A stretch of DNA of 64,000 bases, from the NCBI RefSeq assembly GCF_965363235.1, contig NC_134847.1, positions 73,290,268-73,354,267 on the forward strand, read 5' to 3'. Shown here piece by piece: positions 11,181 through 26,100 of this stretch. A program made the translations under genes and the position numbers. The DNA is from Mytilus galloprovincialis (lineage: Eukaryota > Mollusca > Bivalvia > Mytilida > Mytilidae). Under the pieces are notes generated by a model. It saw only the letters and a list, made by a program, of their open reading frames with translations. It made no database searches and was not told where the DNA came from. Within the stretch, counting starts at the first letter, position 1, and every line of letters begins with the position of its first letter.

Positions 11181-14100
11181 GTGAGTAAGATTGTTACTAC
11201 AGATTTATGCTAAGGGCATTGATGTGGACTATCATAGAGTTTCAGTAACTTAGGTTATTCTTTATTCTTCGTTTTGTATATTTGTGGTTTTTACTTTTGA
11301 TTGCATTTGTATGTTTTTTAGTAATTCTTTTTTATTGGTGTTCTTTTATTGGGAGGGGTTTTGGTGATTTGCCTTTTTGAGAATGTTTTGTTTTGTTTTA
11401 TAATTGTATCTGTTGTTTTATTGTTCAGTGGATTTTTTCTTGTTTTCAAATTCAAAGATAATATTGATTTACTCAAAATGAATTGATTACTTCACCAGAG
11501 GGTATCACCAGCCCAGTAGTCAACACTTCGTTGTTGACATGATTGTCAATTATATGGTCATTTCTATAAATTTCCTATTACAACTAATTTGATCTGAGCG
11601 TCACTAATTCTTATGTAGCCGAAATGCGCGTCTGGCGTATACAAGTATTATCCTGGTACCTTTGATAACTATTGGTTACAAATTTTTATAAACAATTCAT
11701 CTTCCTATATCTAATAATGCTACATTTGTATGATATAGGTAAAAAAAAAGCATTTTTTACATTTTTGCTGCATATTTTATCAAAATAAAAAAAAATATTA
11801 TTATGTTTCATAAAAATTGGCATAAATGATCTGCATACATTACCAAGTCATGTATGAAAAGAGAGGTCCATGAACATTTGACTGAACTTATTTGTTATAA
11901 CGACTTTGTTTATTTAACTCGTTATCACAACTAAGCCAAGTAGCAAACTCTTTAAACCCTTAAATAACTCGGGTGAAGCAATATTTCATTATCTGTATTG
12001 AAGCATGCCAACAATTTTTCAATACATTTTTATTTTTCAATATCGTAAAAAGTACATAGATGCTTATGCAATCTAGTATTCTTTTTGGTTTCTTTAGCTG
12101 ACCAGTTAAATTCACTGATTGTTTTCTTTTTTAGAATAAGTATCAGCATAAGTAAAATATACTTTTTTGAATCCTTCATTTGTTCCTGATCTGCTACTGA
12201 TAAAACAAACAAAACAAAAGAGGTCTTCTGTAATGTATCTCTTCCGTTTGAAGAATTCATCTAATACAATTAAAAAATGTAGATTCATCAGTAAAACATG
12301 ACAAGTAATAAAGTATTTCAATTTCTATTATCTTTTTTAGAGTTTTATGTCTTACAACTTCTTTTTTTTATCAATTTGCACTTGTAGTCGAAATTTAGAA
12401 ATCTATAAGAAGACAATAAAAAAGTAAGCTAAGTTGATATAACGAGCCAGAAAATCTACATCGTTTGAACGAATTAGCTAAGTAATCTAAATGAGTAAAC
12501 TAATTTGTTAAATCGAGTTGGCCACTCGTTAATACAACTTTAAGATAAAACATAACTCTGAATCTAACCGGCTTTCGTACTACGTCCTTTCAGTTTCGTT
12601 GTAGTGATAAATTTTACAATATTTCAACCAATAATCTTTTTTAGAAAATAATATATCTTAAATCAACTTTATCCAAATCTAGTGATTAGTATAATAAAAA
12701 GGGAGATTGAGGATAACAGAGGGATATCAAACTTCAACATATAGGTCAAAATCAAACTAACAACGTTACGACAAAAAAAAAAAAGCGGAAAACGACAAAA
12801 ATACAACGTACGTCATGTTGTGTTCTAATATATTGTGGGTTCTCACATACTACCGATTCCACTTCAACATAGACTATTCTGAATTGCCTTTCTCGTCGAT
12901 TATATCATTATATAGCGTTGTAGTTTATATCAATTATGATAATAATTCGTTTAGAAATCGGCTTTATGTGCAAAAGCATGGGTTACTGACACTGATTATT
13001 TACTTTGTTTATACTATTTTTAGGACTCCTATTATGATCCATGTCCCGGCAGCGATGCTTGTGTTAAGGGAGAATTCTGCCAGACTCTGAAAGATAACAT
13101 AAATATATGTAATATAGATGTGAAAGGTAAGGTAAAATTTGTTTTTTATATAGCTATCATTAAAGCTATCATTGCAGTTAAATTATCTATATCATTAAAG
13201 TACACTATGATCGGGTTGTTGTCTCTTTGGCACATTCCCCGTTTCCATTCTCAATTTTATTCATTGTTCCTTTTAACGTGTTTTTCGTTCTATATTTTAT
13301 ATAAATATATATATCTTAGAAATCTGCAAGTGAAATTGCTTTAACAATATATGTTGTGATAGAATAAGTAGGTGTGGTATGATAACCAAGGAGAAACCTA
13401 TCAAACAGAATTCAAAAATACAATGAACCAATTCCAAAAAAGTTAAATCACAAAAAAACTAAACTTAGAGGAAAATCAATTCGAAAAGTCCATAATTACC
13501 GTTTACTCAATTGTGAAAGTGTGGAACAAATCAAACGACAAGTCAACGTCTTGATTTATGACAACAACAAAAATGACGAATAGTACACATAACAGACATC
13601 GATAACGTCATTTAATGACTACCAAGTACCTGACTTTAGACATCCACATTAATTTGTTGTAGGAATACACAGGTTTATGAGCGCGCAACTCCTGTGCTTG
13701 CCTGTAACAATGGTTTAACGACACATCCAAAGACGGAGCTGTAGAAATAAGTTAGGAATGGTCTTAATCATTAGATTGGTTCAAAAGAGAGAAAAAAACG
13801 GATATAAAGAATAAAAAAACACAAAGTACCGTTTGGTTTAAAAAATAAGGCGATGTGGTATGAATGCCAATGAGACAGTTATCCACCGAAGTTTAAACGA
13901 AGAAGATGTAAACAGTTGCATTTAATTACAAGCATATTAACCGAGATATTGGACAAGAGATAAAGTGTTTTATATTGTAGAATTATTTCTCGTTACAATA
14001 ATGAAGATTCGCAGTGATAATTATTATTACATTATATTGATCCAACTAAAAAACCTGTTATTGCAGTGGACAGTAACTAAGACAGATATGTGTAGTTTTT

Positions 14101-17100
14101 GTAAGCAAGAAGAAGATTATGCTCACTATATTCTGAAATGTAGATATTTGAATAAATTTTGGCAAAAAATCTATGAACTCTTAAAAGAAGTAAAATAGAT
14201 TTTGATATTAAATTGCAACATCTGGTATTTGGATATAAAATCACAGATTATTTTTAATTATATACTAACAGTATTAAGTTTTTTCTATTTTTTCAGTCAT
14301 ACTATGTATCCAAGTAGAGAACAAAAACTGTTGATGTCTTTAGTATTTTTGAAAATGAATTTGATAAAGGAATAGATGCATATAAATCAAGATGTCCAAT
14401 GTTATTGTCAATTAGAAAGAATTTTTAGCATTGATAAATCTCTGCATAAGAAAATTATACATTCTTTATATTATTTTTTATAAGTTAATAAGTTGGATCA
14501 GCTGTTTATTTCCCTGGACAATCAATGGAGTGTAACAGGGTAAATCAAGATAAGCTTGGACTCTTGGTGAAATTTGTAACAATCAAGATTAGAGGAATAA
14601 ATATTACTATGTTGTAAAAAAAAAGTAATAACTAACATTTTAATTGTCTTGATTTTATTACTTTTTGTAATTAAATATGTATAATGTCATATATACAATT
14701 TAAAACTCATAAACTGTTGGCTTTTATTGAATCATATTTAAAATCATTGATGTCATTACGTTTTGTTTATCTTGTTACGAATCAATAGAAAATTTAATAA
14801 CAAAACCTTTTGTTTTGATAAGAATAATAAATGTACCGTACAGTTATATATCCAACACATTTTTACAATTGCGATCGCCCACAAGACTAAAATAAAATGC
14901 AGAATAGATAAATTTAAACGGGAAATTTCTTAAACGATATTCCCTAAGTGTAGGAGGAGGAAAATCCGATTTGCGGGAGTCCTGTGGACAAAAAAGTTTC
15001 CGTCCAAAATTGAATTTATAAATCTTGTCAAAAAGTGCCTTTTTTCTGGAATAAGTATAATTGATATTTGACGAAAGCATATTCAAATTATGTGAAGTTT
15101 GCCGTATGCATGCATGGTTTTAATGGGTGCACTATTAAAGCTCAAAAGTCTGAAAAGTCAATTTTTGACTTTATTTGCAAAAAAACCCTAGTTATTCGAC
15201 ATTCTCCAAAAATATGACTATCTTGACACTTTCTCATTTGTATTTAAGTATGAAGTTTACTCGAAAAATCCTCGACATTCTGAATATGGTCTTAAAATGT
15301 CTTGATAAGTTCTTCATATTTGAATACTGTCTTGAAATTTCTCGACTGGATTGACATCTTCTGAATATTTTGTATGATGTTGTAAATTTACTTGGCAATT
15401 CTGAGTTTTACAAATCTTGTCCAATATACATGATATATCTTTATCTTTATTTCTCTTTATAAAATGTAACAATTTTTTTTAGATACAAATATGTCTATGA
15501 AATTTAAAGTTTTAGCAATACAAATGTTAGTATGTTTATATAAACCAATCTAAATGTGGGTTTGTGAATAATTACAAATGGTGATCCCTAAATCTTATAA
15601 ATAATTGCTTAATGATTTTTACCAATCAAACTGTAGTCATATTTTATTCTACATGCATAATATTCCATGTTAGTATGTATGCTAAATAAACAATTATTGT
15701 ACATGTAACAAAATGTATTTTTATACATAGTAAAAGGATAGTTATTGTATCCTTATTCGTCCAAGATTTAGTATAGTCCTAATAACTATACAAATCCTTG
15801 ATTTAACAGAAGAAAATGTGTGCAATGTCATCCGTTGGAATATATATTAAATATTACACATAAACAGGATTTTCCCCATGAAAAAAAAAATGAATTTTCT
15901 TCATCAAAGTTATGATGTGAAATAATTTAGCATAAAAACAAATTGGTCAATTTCCCAAAGTTTAACAATTTCCAAAAGGTTAAAAGAAAATTATTATCTA
16001 CTCTAGGAAAATTTGAAAACTGTATTTATAGAGGGTCCAAAAATTATTTCTCTAAAATGTATACTGTTGTGATAGTGTAAAGACATCTTTAAGACCACCA
16101 AGAATGTGTCTAGATATACCTGTATTCAGACAACTTAAAGACTTCAAGTATGTGTCAAGCACAATTCAAACATTACTAAGACTGTTAAGAATATTGTGAA
16201 GACATATTCAGACATTTTATAGAATGCAAAGAATATGTCAAGACTGATCGAGACAAATTTAGGACAGTCAAGAATTGGTCTAAACATATTTGTTTTTCGT
16301 AACGTTTTTTTTTAACTTAATAAGGCCGTTAGTTTTCTCGTTTGAATTGTTTTACATTGTCATTTCGGGGCATTTTTTAGCTGACTATGCGGTATGAGCT
16401 TTGCTCATTGTTGAAGGCCGTACGGGCACCTATTAATGTTAATTTCTGTGTCATTGTGGTCTCTGGAAGATAGTTGTCGCATTGGCAATCATACCACATC
16501 TTTTTTTTATAATCAAGACTCTTATCAGATGATGCAGATAGTGTCGAGAAACGTTTAGACAATGTTTATATACTGTCAAGACACAGAAAAATCAAGAACC
16601 TTATTAAACAAATTCATACTATGATAAGAATTTAAAAATCATACAGACAAAGAAAGAATGTCGAGTAAAAAAAATGAAACTTCAGAAAAAATTAGTCATT
16701 TCCGTCTTTTTGACCTTTGTAGTGTTGCGAAAATTTGTTTCCAAAGTTCAGAGCTGTCTTCTAATTTGACCTTACTGATCTTACAAGTTATCTGTGACGA
16801 TCATAGTGATGAACTGATACAGCGTCTGGATGGGGTTTACAGAATAGATGATAATAGGATAAACGCGCTGAAAAAAAAAAGAAATAAAAAATAGAGAAAA
16901 ATTAAAGTAAAATCTCAAAAATAGTGAACTCCAAGGAAAATTCAAAAAGGAAAGTCCCTAATCAAATGGCAAAATCAAAAGCTCAAACACATCGAACGAA
17001 TGGGTAATAACTATTATATTTCCGACTTGGAAATGAAAATGGTGGAATAAATCTGGTTTTATAGCTAGCTAGACCTCCTTCTAGTATGACAGTCTCATAC

Positions 17101-20100
17101 TATTCAATTATATAGACCAATGAAAATTAAACAAATAAGAAATAAGGAACAAACAATGATTTTAGAAAAGGGAGAAGGTTTGGTACCAGTAAAACTTTTA
17201 ATCCCGCTGCATTTGTTTGCACCTGTCCAAAGTCAGGAATCTGATGTTCTGTGGTTGTCGTCTGTTTATATGGTTTACAATTGTTTCTCGTTTCTTGTTT
17301 TCATATAGATTAGACCGTTGGTTATCTCGTTTGAATTGGTTTACACAAGTATTTGTTGGGCTGTTAATAGCTTGCTGTTCGGTGTGAGCCAACGTTCCGT
17401 GTTAAAGGCCGTACCTTGACTCTACTTTAATAAACTGGTACTTGGAAGGAGAGTTGTCTCATTGGCACTCATACCACATCTTCCTTTATAAACTAAATAA
17501 TAGGGTGCTAAAATTTAAAGAATTGATTATAATCGGATTTGAAAAAAAAAATAGATAATAATTGTCAAAATACATAAATGATTAAAAACATGGTGTAAAA
17601 AATTAAAGAATGCAAAAATGAGAAACCCCATCTAGACCCTAGTAAATATAAATTAGATAGCATAAATATTCTTAAAGACCAAACAGCCTATTAATTTCTA
17701 CCTGTGATTTTTTCTTAAACTTTTGACAGAAGATATTTCATATATTTAGGAATAAAATATGAGAAAAAACTTGAGGTTACCGACTTTGTTTTGTCACTAT
17801 GGCAATCCCAGTTTTGTGTGTTTCTGCAATATGTACAATTTTAGGTTGTTGTTTATATTTTCAAATAATTCAATAATACCGAACCTACAAGCATAATTCT
17901 TTTCCACATTGAACTGTAGATTTGTATCTATCGATTTTAGATTATAGAGTTAAAGATTCTTGGTGGTTACATTCTAAAAGTAAACATACGAATGAAAAAT
18001 GTTTCCATTATTAACTACCAATGATTTCTTCTAAACAGTTCAACAAAGAAAGTCATTTCTGTTATCTTTTAAATAAAGTCACTAAAACTTTATGTCACCG
18101 ACCTTTTAAGAAAGTTATGAGTAATTTTCATGTTTTTTTCATTTGTTTTTTTTTTTAGAAAAAGAGTTTGTTTTTCTATAGAACACTGAATCTGAAAGTA
18201 CAAGTTTCCAGTAATTTTCGCAAATTAGTATTACATGACGTTTGAAACATATTTAAACTATTGTAATAGTTGTCGCTGCAGCAATATAGATCTATTCTAT
18301 TATCTATAGGATAACATGTATAATACAAGAAAACGCATGTATGCATCATTTTTTGTCATTTTATAAACCGAGCATCTCAGCTTTCGGGAAAACCTTCCTT
18401 GAAACGTCATATTTTTTTAAATCTCCTTTTACTCCGCTTTAAAAATTATTTGTTATTTCTCCTCCTTCTCTTTGAAAAAAAATATTGAAAGTAAAAAAAT
18501 GAAAATGGCAGATGACACTGCCACTGCCATTGTGTATACGGTAACCTTCTGTTTCATTTGGTCTCGGGTGGATAGTTGTCTCATTGGCAATCATATCACA
18601 TCTTCTTATTATAATTTAAGACTATATAGTGTTTAAGGACGGAGTAGTTTATACCACACAACTTTCTGACTTAGTCGGGCGTGTAAAAGCTATTCCATCT
18701 CATTTGTAGATGCATAATTTTTAGATATAAAAAATCGAAGGAAGTTGAAATGAAAGGTAGACATAGACAATTAATTTTTAAATGTTACATGCATGTTAAT
18801 GGCAATTTTATTAAGAGCGATTTAACGGGCCTTGAATACAGTAAACACATAGAACAAATCAACAGGAACAGACGTCTACAGGTCTATATTTAACAATTTA
18901 ACAATTTTCATTTGAACTGAAAGAAATAATCTTCCATCGCAAATAAAAAGTATTTCTCAGAAGAGCATGAATGTAAAAGATTACAGTTTTATGAATGGGG
19001 GAAAAAACAACATATCGAAAAAAAATTTCAATCTTTCCGGTCTTTGTAGCTTCTTGTCTTTTGCGTTTAGTTTTTTCAATTTCTACTGAATATTTGTAGC
19101 AACGGTATCTCATTTTAACTTTACCTAACTTATTTTGACGCGTACATCATATTAGAGTCTATAAAATATACGAAATGGGACGTTCGTATCTGCCACAATT
19201 TACCGATCTCGACAAAACATCATAATCCAGTTGCATTAGCTTATGTGCATATACAAATGTCATATTAGTATGTTTCTTTATTTTTTTGTCTTTCTTGTAC
19301 CCATTTTACCCAGGTAGACAAATCATCATAGAGCTTTCATAACATAATCAAGTTGCTTTAGCTTATGCACATAAACAAACGTCAATATAAGTATTTTCCT
19401 TTACTTTTTGTCTTTCTGTGCCATAAAATGATCATTATTGATATTCTTATTCTTAAATCAATTCACTGATATATCAATTCTACATTACATTTTACAACAT
19501 GTGTTTCAATTTACAGAATGCTTGAATGATTGGATATCGTTTTCGAATCACTGTTATTTGTTTGTGTATACGAAGATGTCTTGGGAAAATGCAAAGGTAA
19601 TTAATAACAATATACAATTATGGCCCGCTGTAGAGGTAAATATCTAAAATGATGTACCCGAGTAAGGGTTATATAAAATGAAAACATAGTTTACAGGAAT
19701 AACACGGTAGGTATCGCTAATCGACAGGAACTTCTGACAAATCAAAAACAAATCTCAGGTCATTTTCGAGTTTTTATAATTTTGTTACGTGTCATGCTGC
19801 TTATGACATGTGACAAAATTTGGCAATACTTAACATTAATTTGCAGTAATTGATATCATTTGGTTTTATTGTTGGTCACAACCGTATAGATATGTTGAAG
19901 GTTGTTCCTAAAATACGTGTTTTGAGCATAGAAACATACAGGTTGTTTTACTACAACTGTGTCGATACGCTGCTCAGTCCACATATGATACAGTGCTTTT
20001 GTATTCGCCGTTTCAAAATCTAAAGGATCATGGTTAATGTCAAAGATATTGACCCGAAAATATCGTCACTTCATTGGCTAAATTTCTATTGTTTACTACG

Positions 20101-23100
20101 CTATTATACAAAAAACACGTTTTGATAAACGCTTTTGAAAAATATTACCCATAATAAATTTGGTAACGTAGCTTTTTAATTGCGCAAAACTAATAGTTTA
20201 CTTCTAAGTCAAATCTGAGATTTGATTTAACAGTTACGTTTCAGTTGTTTTGATTTCTTATATGCTCTCTGTATTGGCCTGTTAAAATTGTGGTCATTAG
20301 TGAAATTGATATCAATAATCCTAGAAATACTACTCCTATGTTTGGTTGAACTGCTGTTCTGTCTTATCGTGGTTTTTTGTATCCGTTTTTTGACAATGAT
20401 TTTGTCGATTTCTCTTCGACTTATAGGTATCTCCTGTAACTTTTATCATAAATAGTAAACAAGTTTTTTTTTTCGAAAGATTAAAATAATTCGATTTCTT
20501 ATAACGTATTACCAATGTTATTTCAACTGATCGGGCGGAGCTTACGTTTAATTTGCATAAGAACAGTCTATTTGAAAATGTGTGTGATAATTAGGATCAT
20601 TGCGGTTATAATTATCACTGATTTATAATCACCTATCAGTGTCATCAAACATTTGTGTCAAAGGAATTAAAAAAAATAATGACCGGACACTTCATTGATG
20701 AGTTTATCCTAAAACACCTATCTATAGATAGACTGGTTTATTTTTGAGCGAACCGGACAAACTCCGCCCAGTCAAGTGAAATAAATTGAGTACTTTTGTG
20801 TCCGACTATTGTATATCTGTGTTTGTAATATACACTTCTCATTCATGACGAGAACAAGTTATCAATAAATGCAATGCATATGTTGTACAAAGTAGATCAG
20901 CAACACATACAAGAGAGATGTAGCTGTAATATTAACTGAACTTTTAAATAGTGTTCTATTGTAAGGGTGTATTTGGCTACTTGAGGATAAAAAAAAGTTT
21001 TTTCAAACTGATTTATATTCAATAAAACTGTGGTTCAATTTATTTTTAAATTTTTATATTTTTGTTCGAAGGATCAAGGTAAATTTTTTTGTCTATTTCT
21101 TCCTAAATTACACGAGCAAAACTAATGTACGTAAAAGTGTCTGCTACTACCTAAAGTGTTAAACAAAGGCAGCAGTAGTATACCGCTGTTCAATAGCCAT
21201 AATTTGATTAAGCAAAAACAAATCCGGGTTACAAACTGAAACAAATCAACTATTAGAGGAACATTACAGAAAAACATATTCACTGAACTGGAACTAAAGT
21301 AAACTTCAACACAAATAGAAACTGATTGTGTAATAACAACTGTTATATTCATGACTTGGAACATGACATTTTATGAAAAAATGGTAAATAAAATTGTAAC
21401 ATCCAATATAAGTACATGTATTAAATTATTATATGATATTTGGTCCTTAGAAAAATAACTAAAAAAAGACCTATGTTAAATTGATATGAGTAGCCAACTG
21501 GATAATGAATATAGAATACAATACAACAAACCGAGCGCTGTTATTGTGGGAAGGGATTTTTTTTTACTTTATTTAAGCAGTGACTATCAATATTACAATC
21601 GGTCGCCAATTTTAATGGCAGCAATATATCTAAGTGTTATCGTTATGACAGAGATCTTATATCATGCATAATCGTTACAGATCTTACTAGTGTAATGTGA
21701 TTCCAGATCAGCTTTGACAGAGAAATGTTAACATATGCTAATGTTTGTTGTAGGTTCAATGCCAGACAGGAGAGGGGTACTTGGTGAAAATTGAAAATAG
21801 TGAGGAGAACACATGGATTAAGTCAATAGTTAAAGGTATATCTTGTAATTATCATATAATGAACCAGAACTGACATATTGCTGTCTCGTTGACATATCTG
21901 TTCATTTTATTTTATTCAAATAACCAACAGTAATGTCGGAACCCATTTAAAGGTAAGAAAATAACACCAAATCTAATATCAAGCTTACTACTGGATGTAT
22001 AAATAAGGTAAAGTAACAAAAATACTGAACTCCGAGAAAAATTCAAAACGGAAAGTTGCTAATCAAATGACAAAATCAAATGTATGTTACCATTTGCGAG
22101 TATGGTCTTCAGGAACCGAGGATAGACCGTCGGAAGGAGACGATAAATGGCTGACCCGTCCTCGCAAACGACATTCTTTTAGATGTCGAAAAAAGAGTAG
22201 GCTTATGCCGCTACAAGGCAACACTCGCACCCACAACTTGAAAGGGATTACTTGTTTGCCAATCCACTTTAAATAAATATGTTTAAAACTAACCTAATGT
22301 ATCTGTGTATGTTGAGTATTCAGCGCGAGAAACATGTTATTTAGAATTTATTCAAATCACACCATAGTCCTCTTCCTCTGTCACTCTTACCCATGTCAAC
22401 ATTCAGAATTTTTTCATCTTTCAAGTCTTTAAGATGTAAGTTGAAGCGAGATGCTTTCAGCTTCCCAATTGTGAACTTTTCATGTCTATGTAGTGCCTGC
22501 ATACGGAGCATATATCTGCAAATTGATACGATATTCCCGCGCTTTTATTTTCTAGCTCGATTTCCTTGATGAGGATTGATGCTCACAAAGAAGCTATCAA
22601 ACCAAGAGTTACAAATGGTAAAATTGAAAACTTCCCTTCGTAAATTTTACGGATGCCATCACGAGTTGGTTGACCGTTATGAAATAACCGTTTCATAGAT
22701 GATATCAGATATGTTTCTTACGTCGTAACTTCAATCCCCTTCCATTTTCATGAATGTGACCTACCAAATAAGACTTTTAACCGGGTTTGTAATAACATGA
22801 GCAACACAACGGGTGCCACATGTGGAGCAGAATCTGCTAACACTTCCAAAGCATCTGAGATCACCCCCAGTTTTTGGTGGGGTTCGTGTGGCTCATTCTT
22901 TAGTTTTCTAGTTGTCAGTTTATTTTCGAGTTATGAGTTTGACTGTTCCTCTGGTATCTTTGGCCCCTCTTTTGAAATGATTAAAATCCTTTTTCTTTTA
23001 TGTTATTCAATGAGCGGGATATCCGGGACTCCCAATATAGAGCATTTGAATAAAAGGTTTAATTGAACAAACAGCTGAAGAGCTTAATATCACAAAGGAC

Positions 23101-26100
23101 CTAGCAAAACAGCCAAATCAATCAATTGCTTGCTTAAGATATTAATTAGCCGTCCCTTTTAGCTCATCTCTCCCAAAGGGTCAAGTGGACTTTTTTCATG
23201 TTTTTGAAACCGCCGTCCGTCTTCGTCCGTCGTCGTTTGTTATCGTCTGTTGTCGTCTGTCGTCGTCGTCGTCCATCGTCGTCTATAGTCCGTCGGTGTC
23301 TTTTGTCGTCGTCCGTCGATAACCTTTACAAAAATCTTCCTCTCTGAAACTACTGAGACAAATATATCTAAATTTTGTCACAAGCATCATTAGGGTATCT
23401 AGTTTTAGTAAGATGTCTGATTACACCGCTCGCCAAAAATTATTCAAAATGTCTATAAATAGATCATTAAACGCATTTTGTTGCTTATATTTCTGATTTT
23501 TCCACGGTAAAATAACGTATTTAACATTCTTTGAAAATTTCAGACAAATCAGACAACCCTCTGTCCCTGAACTGCTAAATTTTGCAGTTTTTCGTTCTTA
23601 TAAAAAATATTTTTATACATAAATATAAACTGTATACAGCAACAATATTCACATGGTTCAGCAAATTACGAATTACAAATATGATAGTTCGACCAAAACT
23701 GTCAATTGACCCCTTATTGAGCTATTGCCCTTTATAGTAATTTCTAAACAATTTTTCTTAAATTGTTGTAATTTCTGGACAAATAAAGTCTTCTCCACTA
23801 AAACTACTGGGCAAATTAGAATAAAAATTGGTTTGCAGTAGACCATATATGATTGAATGTATTCGATAATTCTGTCATTTAACCATCATAGCTAACATTG
23901 GTAAACATAGAACATATGGGTTTACTATAGAAGTTTATGAATAAATTAAAAAAAAATTAAACCATTTTTAATGGTCAAGACATGGAAAATAATTTAAATA
24001 ATCATAAAGGGTCTTCAGTAACTATTGTAAATAGTTATTAGAAGATGTGGTATGAGTGCCAATGAGACAACTGTCCATCCAAGTCACACTGTGTAAAAGT
24101 AAACTATTATAGGTCAAGATAAGGTCTTCAACACGGAGCCATGGCTCACACCTAACAGCACTCAATTAAGAGGCCCAGCAATTAAAACAATTCCAACGGG
24201 AAAACCAACGGGTTAGTTTATATAAAAAACAAGAACCACATGAACAAATGACAGCCACTGAACATTAAGTTCCTGGCTGACTACAATAGAATAACCTGCT
24301 GTTAATTTGATTTCAGACCAAATTAAACCAAACTTTGTCTCAATCATGACTATGGTATCTAATGCTATTTATTATGATGATTTAATCTTATTTTAAATGA
24401 TTTCCTAAACCACCGTAAATACAGGTGCGCAATACAGGCTCTTGAGAGCCTCTAGTATTTGATAGGGGAAGGGGTAGCATGTTTTTCTTTTTTTCTAAAA
24501 TAGCTTTTTTCTAAATTTAAAAAAATGGTTGAATTTTGTATTGTTGATTGACAGAATACCCCCTCCCTAAAAAAGATAAAGAATAATGGTTTGTGCTTTG
24601 CTAAATGATAGAACCTTCCTATTCAGTTTTGATGATATGCTTTGCTTGTTAGATGTGAGACAATTAAGTGCATGGTTTAATGTAAAGGCATGTGTCCATT
24701 GTCTGAAAACAATGTTGACCTCTAAATCGCCTAAATACTGTATATATTGCAAATAAATCAGGCAAACATATGCTAAATGTTTCTAATAACATGAAAGTGA
24801 TATTATGTAATTATGCATAGCATTGCTTAAAAATGAATGAATAGAGACGTGGATATTATGAACAAATAAACCCAACTACTTAAAACAAAAATGAATTTAA
24901 ATATTGTGATATCATGTAGACACGTTTCTAAGATTATTAAAGATAGTTAAAGACCTATACATATTGGCTTCTAGATATACATGTGAACCTTTTTTATGAC
25001 TCGGGAGCTTTAATTTTTCATTTTTCCTCCGTCCGTTCGTTCGTCTCATTTCCTATTCCACACTCCTGCTTCATTTCACTCGTATATGTAACAATGGTTT
25101 AGATTTTAACGAGAGAAATTTATGTATTACTGAAAAATTATCACACCAGGGTTTTCGATATAACAAACTAGTCAAAACATTTACTAAATTTTATCATCGG
25201 TATCATCATTCGTAAATATAGCTCCACATGCAGACTTCTTATACGTTTAGGTATTTCACATTCATTTTTTTATGGAAATATTCTTTATAAAGCACCAAAA
25301 TGTCAGTATTCACGTCATAGCTAACAAATTCCTTAAATAGATTTATTGAGAAGGCATATAGGTACGATACTGTTGTCAGGTTATTAAAGACTGCATGTTT
25401 TGGCGTTAATAGTGATTCACTTGTAGGGTCTTTTCATCAGAACTAAACACATTTATTTAAAATCAGTTGTTGGCATGACACGGGTTATGTTCTTCTCATA
25501 TATGTTGTAATGGTATGATACTAAACCCCTAACGGAAAAGATTATGTCTCATATTCATATGATGAAGACATAATCTTTCAATCAGTTTAATTGTCTGGAG
25601 CTGGCATGTTAAATAACTGCTAGTACAAATGAAGTCAGTTGTTATTTATGTATTATTGTCATTTTGTTTATTTTGTTTAATTTCTTTGGTTACATCTTCT
25701 GACATCAGACTCGGACTTCTCTTGAACTGAATTTTAAATTGCTTATTGTTATGCGTTTACTTTTCTACATTGGTTAGAGGTATAGGGGAGGGTTGAGATC
25801 TCCTAAACATGTTTAAACCGACCGCATTGTTGCGCTTGTCCCACGTCAGGAGCCTCTGGCCTTTGTTAGTCTTGTATTTTTTTTAAATTTTAGTTTCTTG
25901 TGTACAATTTGGAGTTTAGTATGACGTTCATTATCACTGAACTAGTATATATATTTGTTTACGGGCCAATTGAAGGACGCCTCCGGGTGCGGGAATTTAT
26001 CAAGGCATTAAAGACCTGTTGGTGACCTTCTGCTGTTGTCTGTTCTATGGTCGGGTTGTTGTCTCTTTGACACATTCCCCATTTCCATTCTAAATTTTAT

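Noticed and set aside
22797-23066. 89-codon plus-strand open frame (GATCGAESANTSKASEITPS)
   Set aside because: It is the 3' non-coding tail of the RT-family element, repeated in inverse orientation at 40362 and 41614.
23210-23320. CRISPR-like short repeats (CGTCGTC)
   Set aside because: A simple microsatellite in the head of a eukaryotic interspersed repeat; no spacers of constant length and no cas genes.
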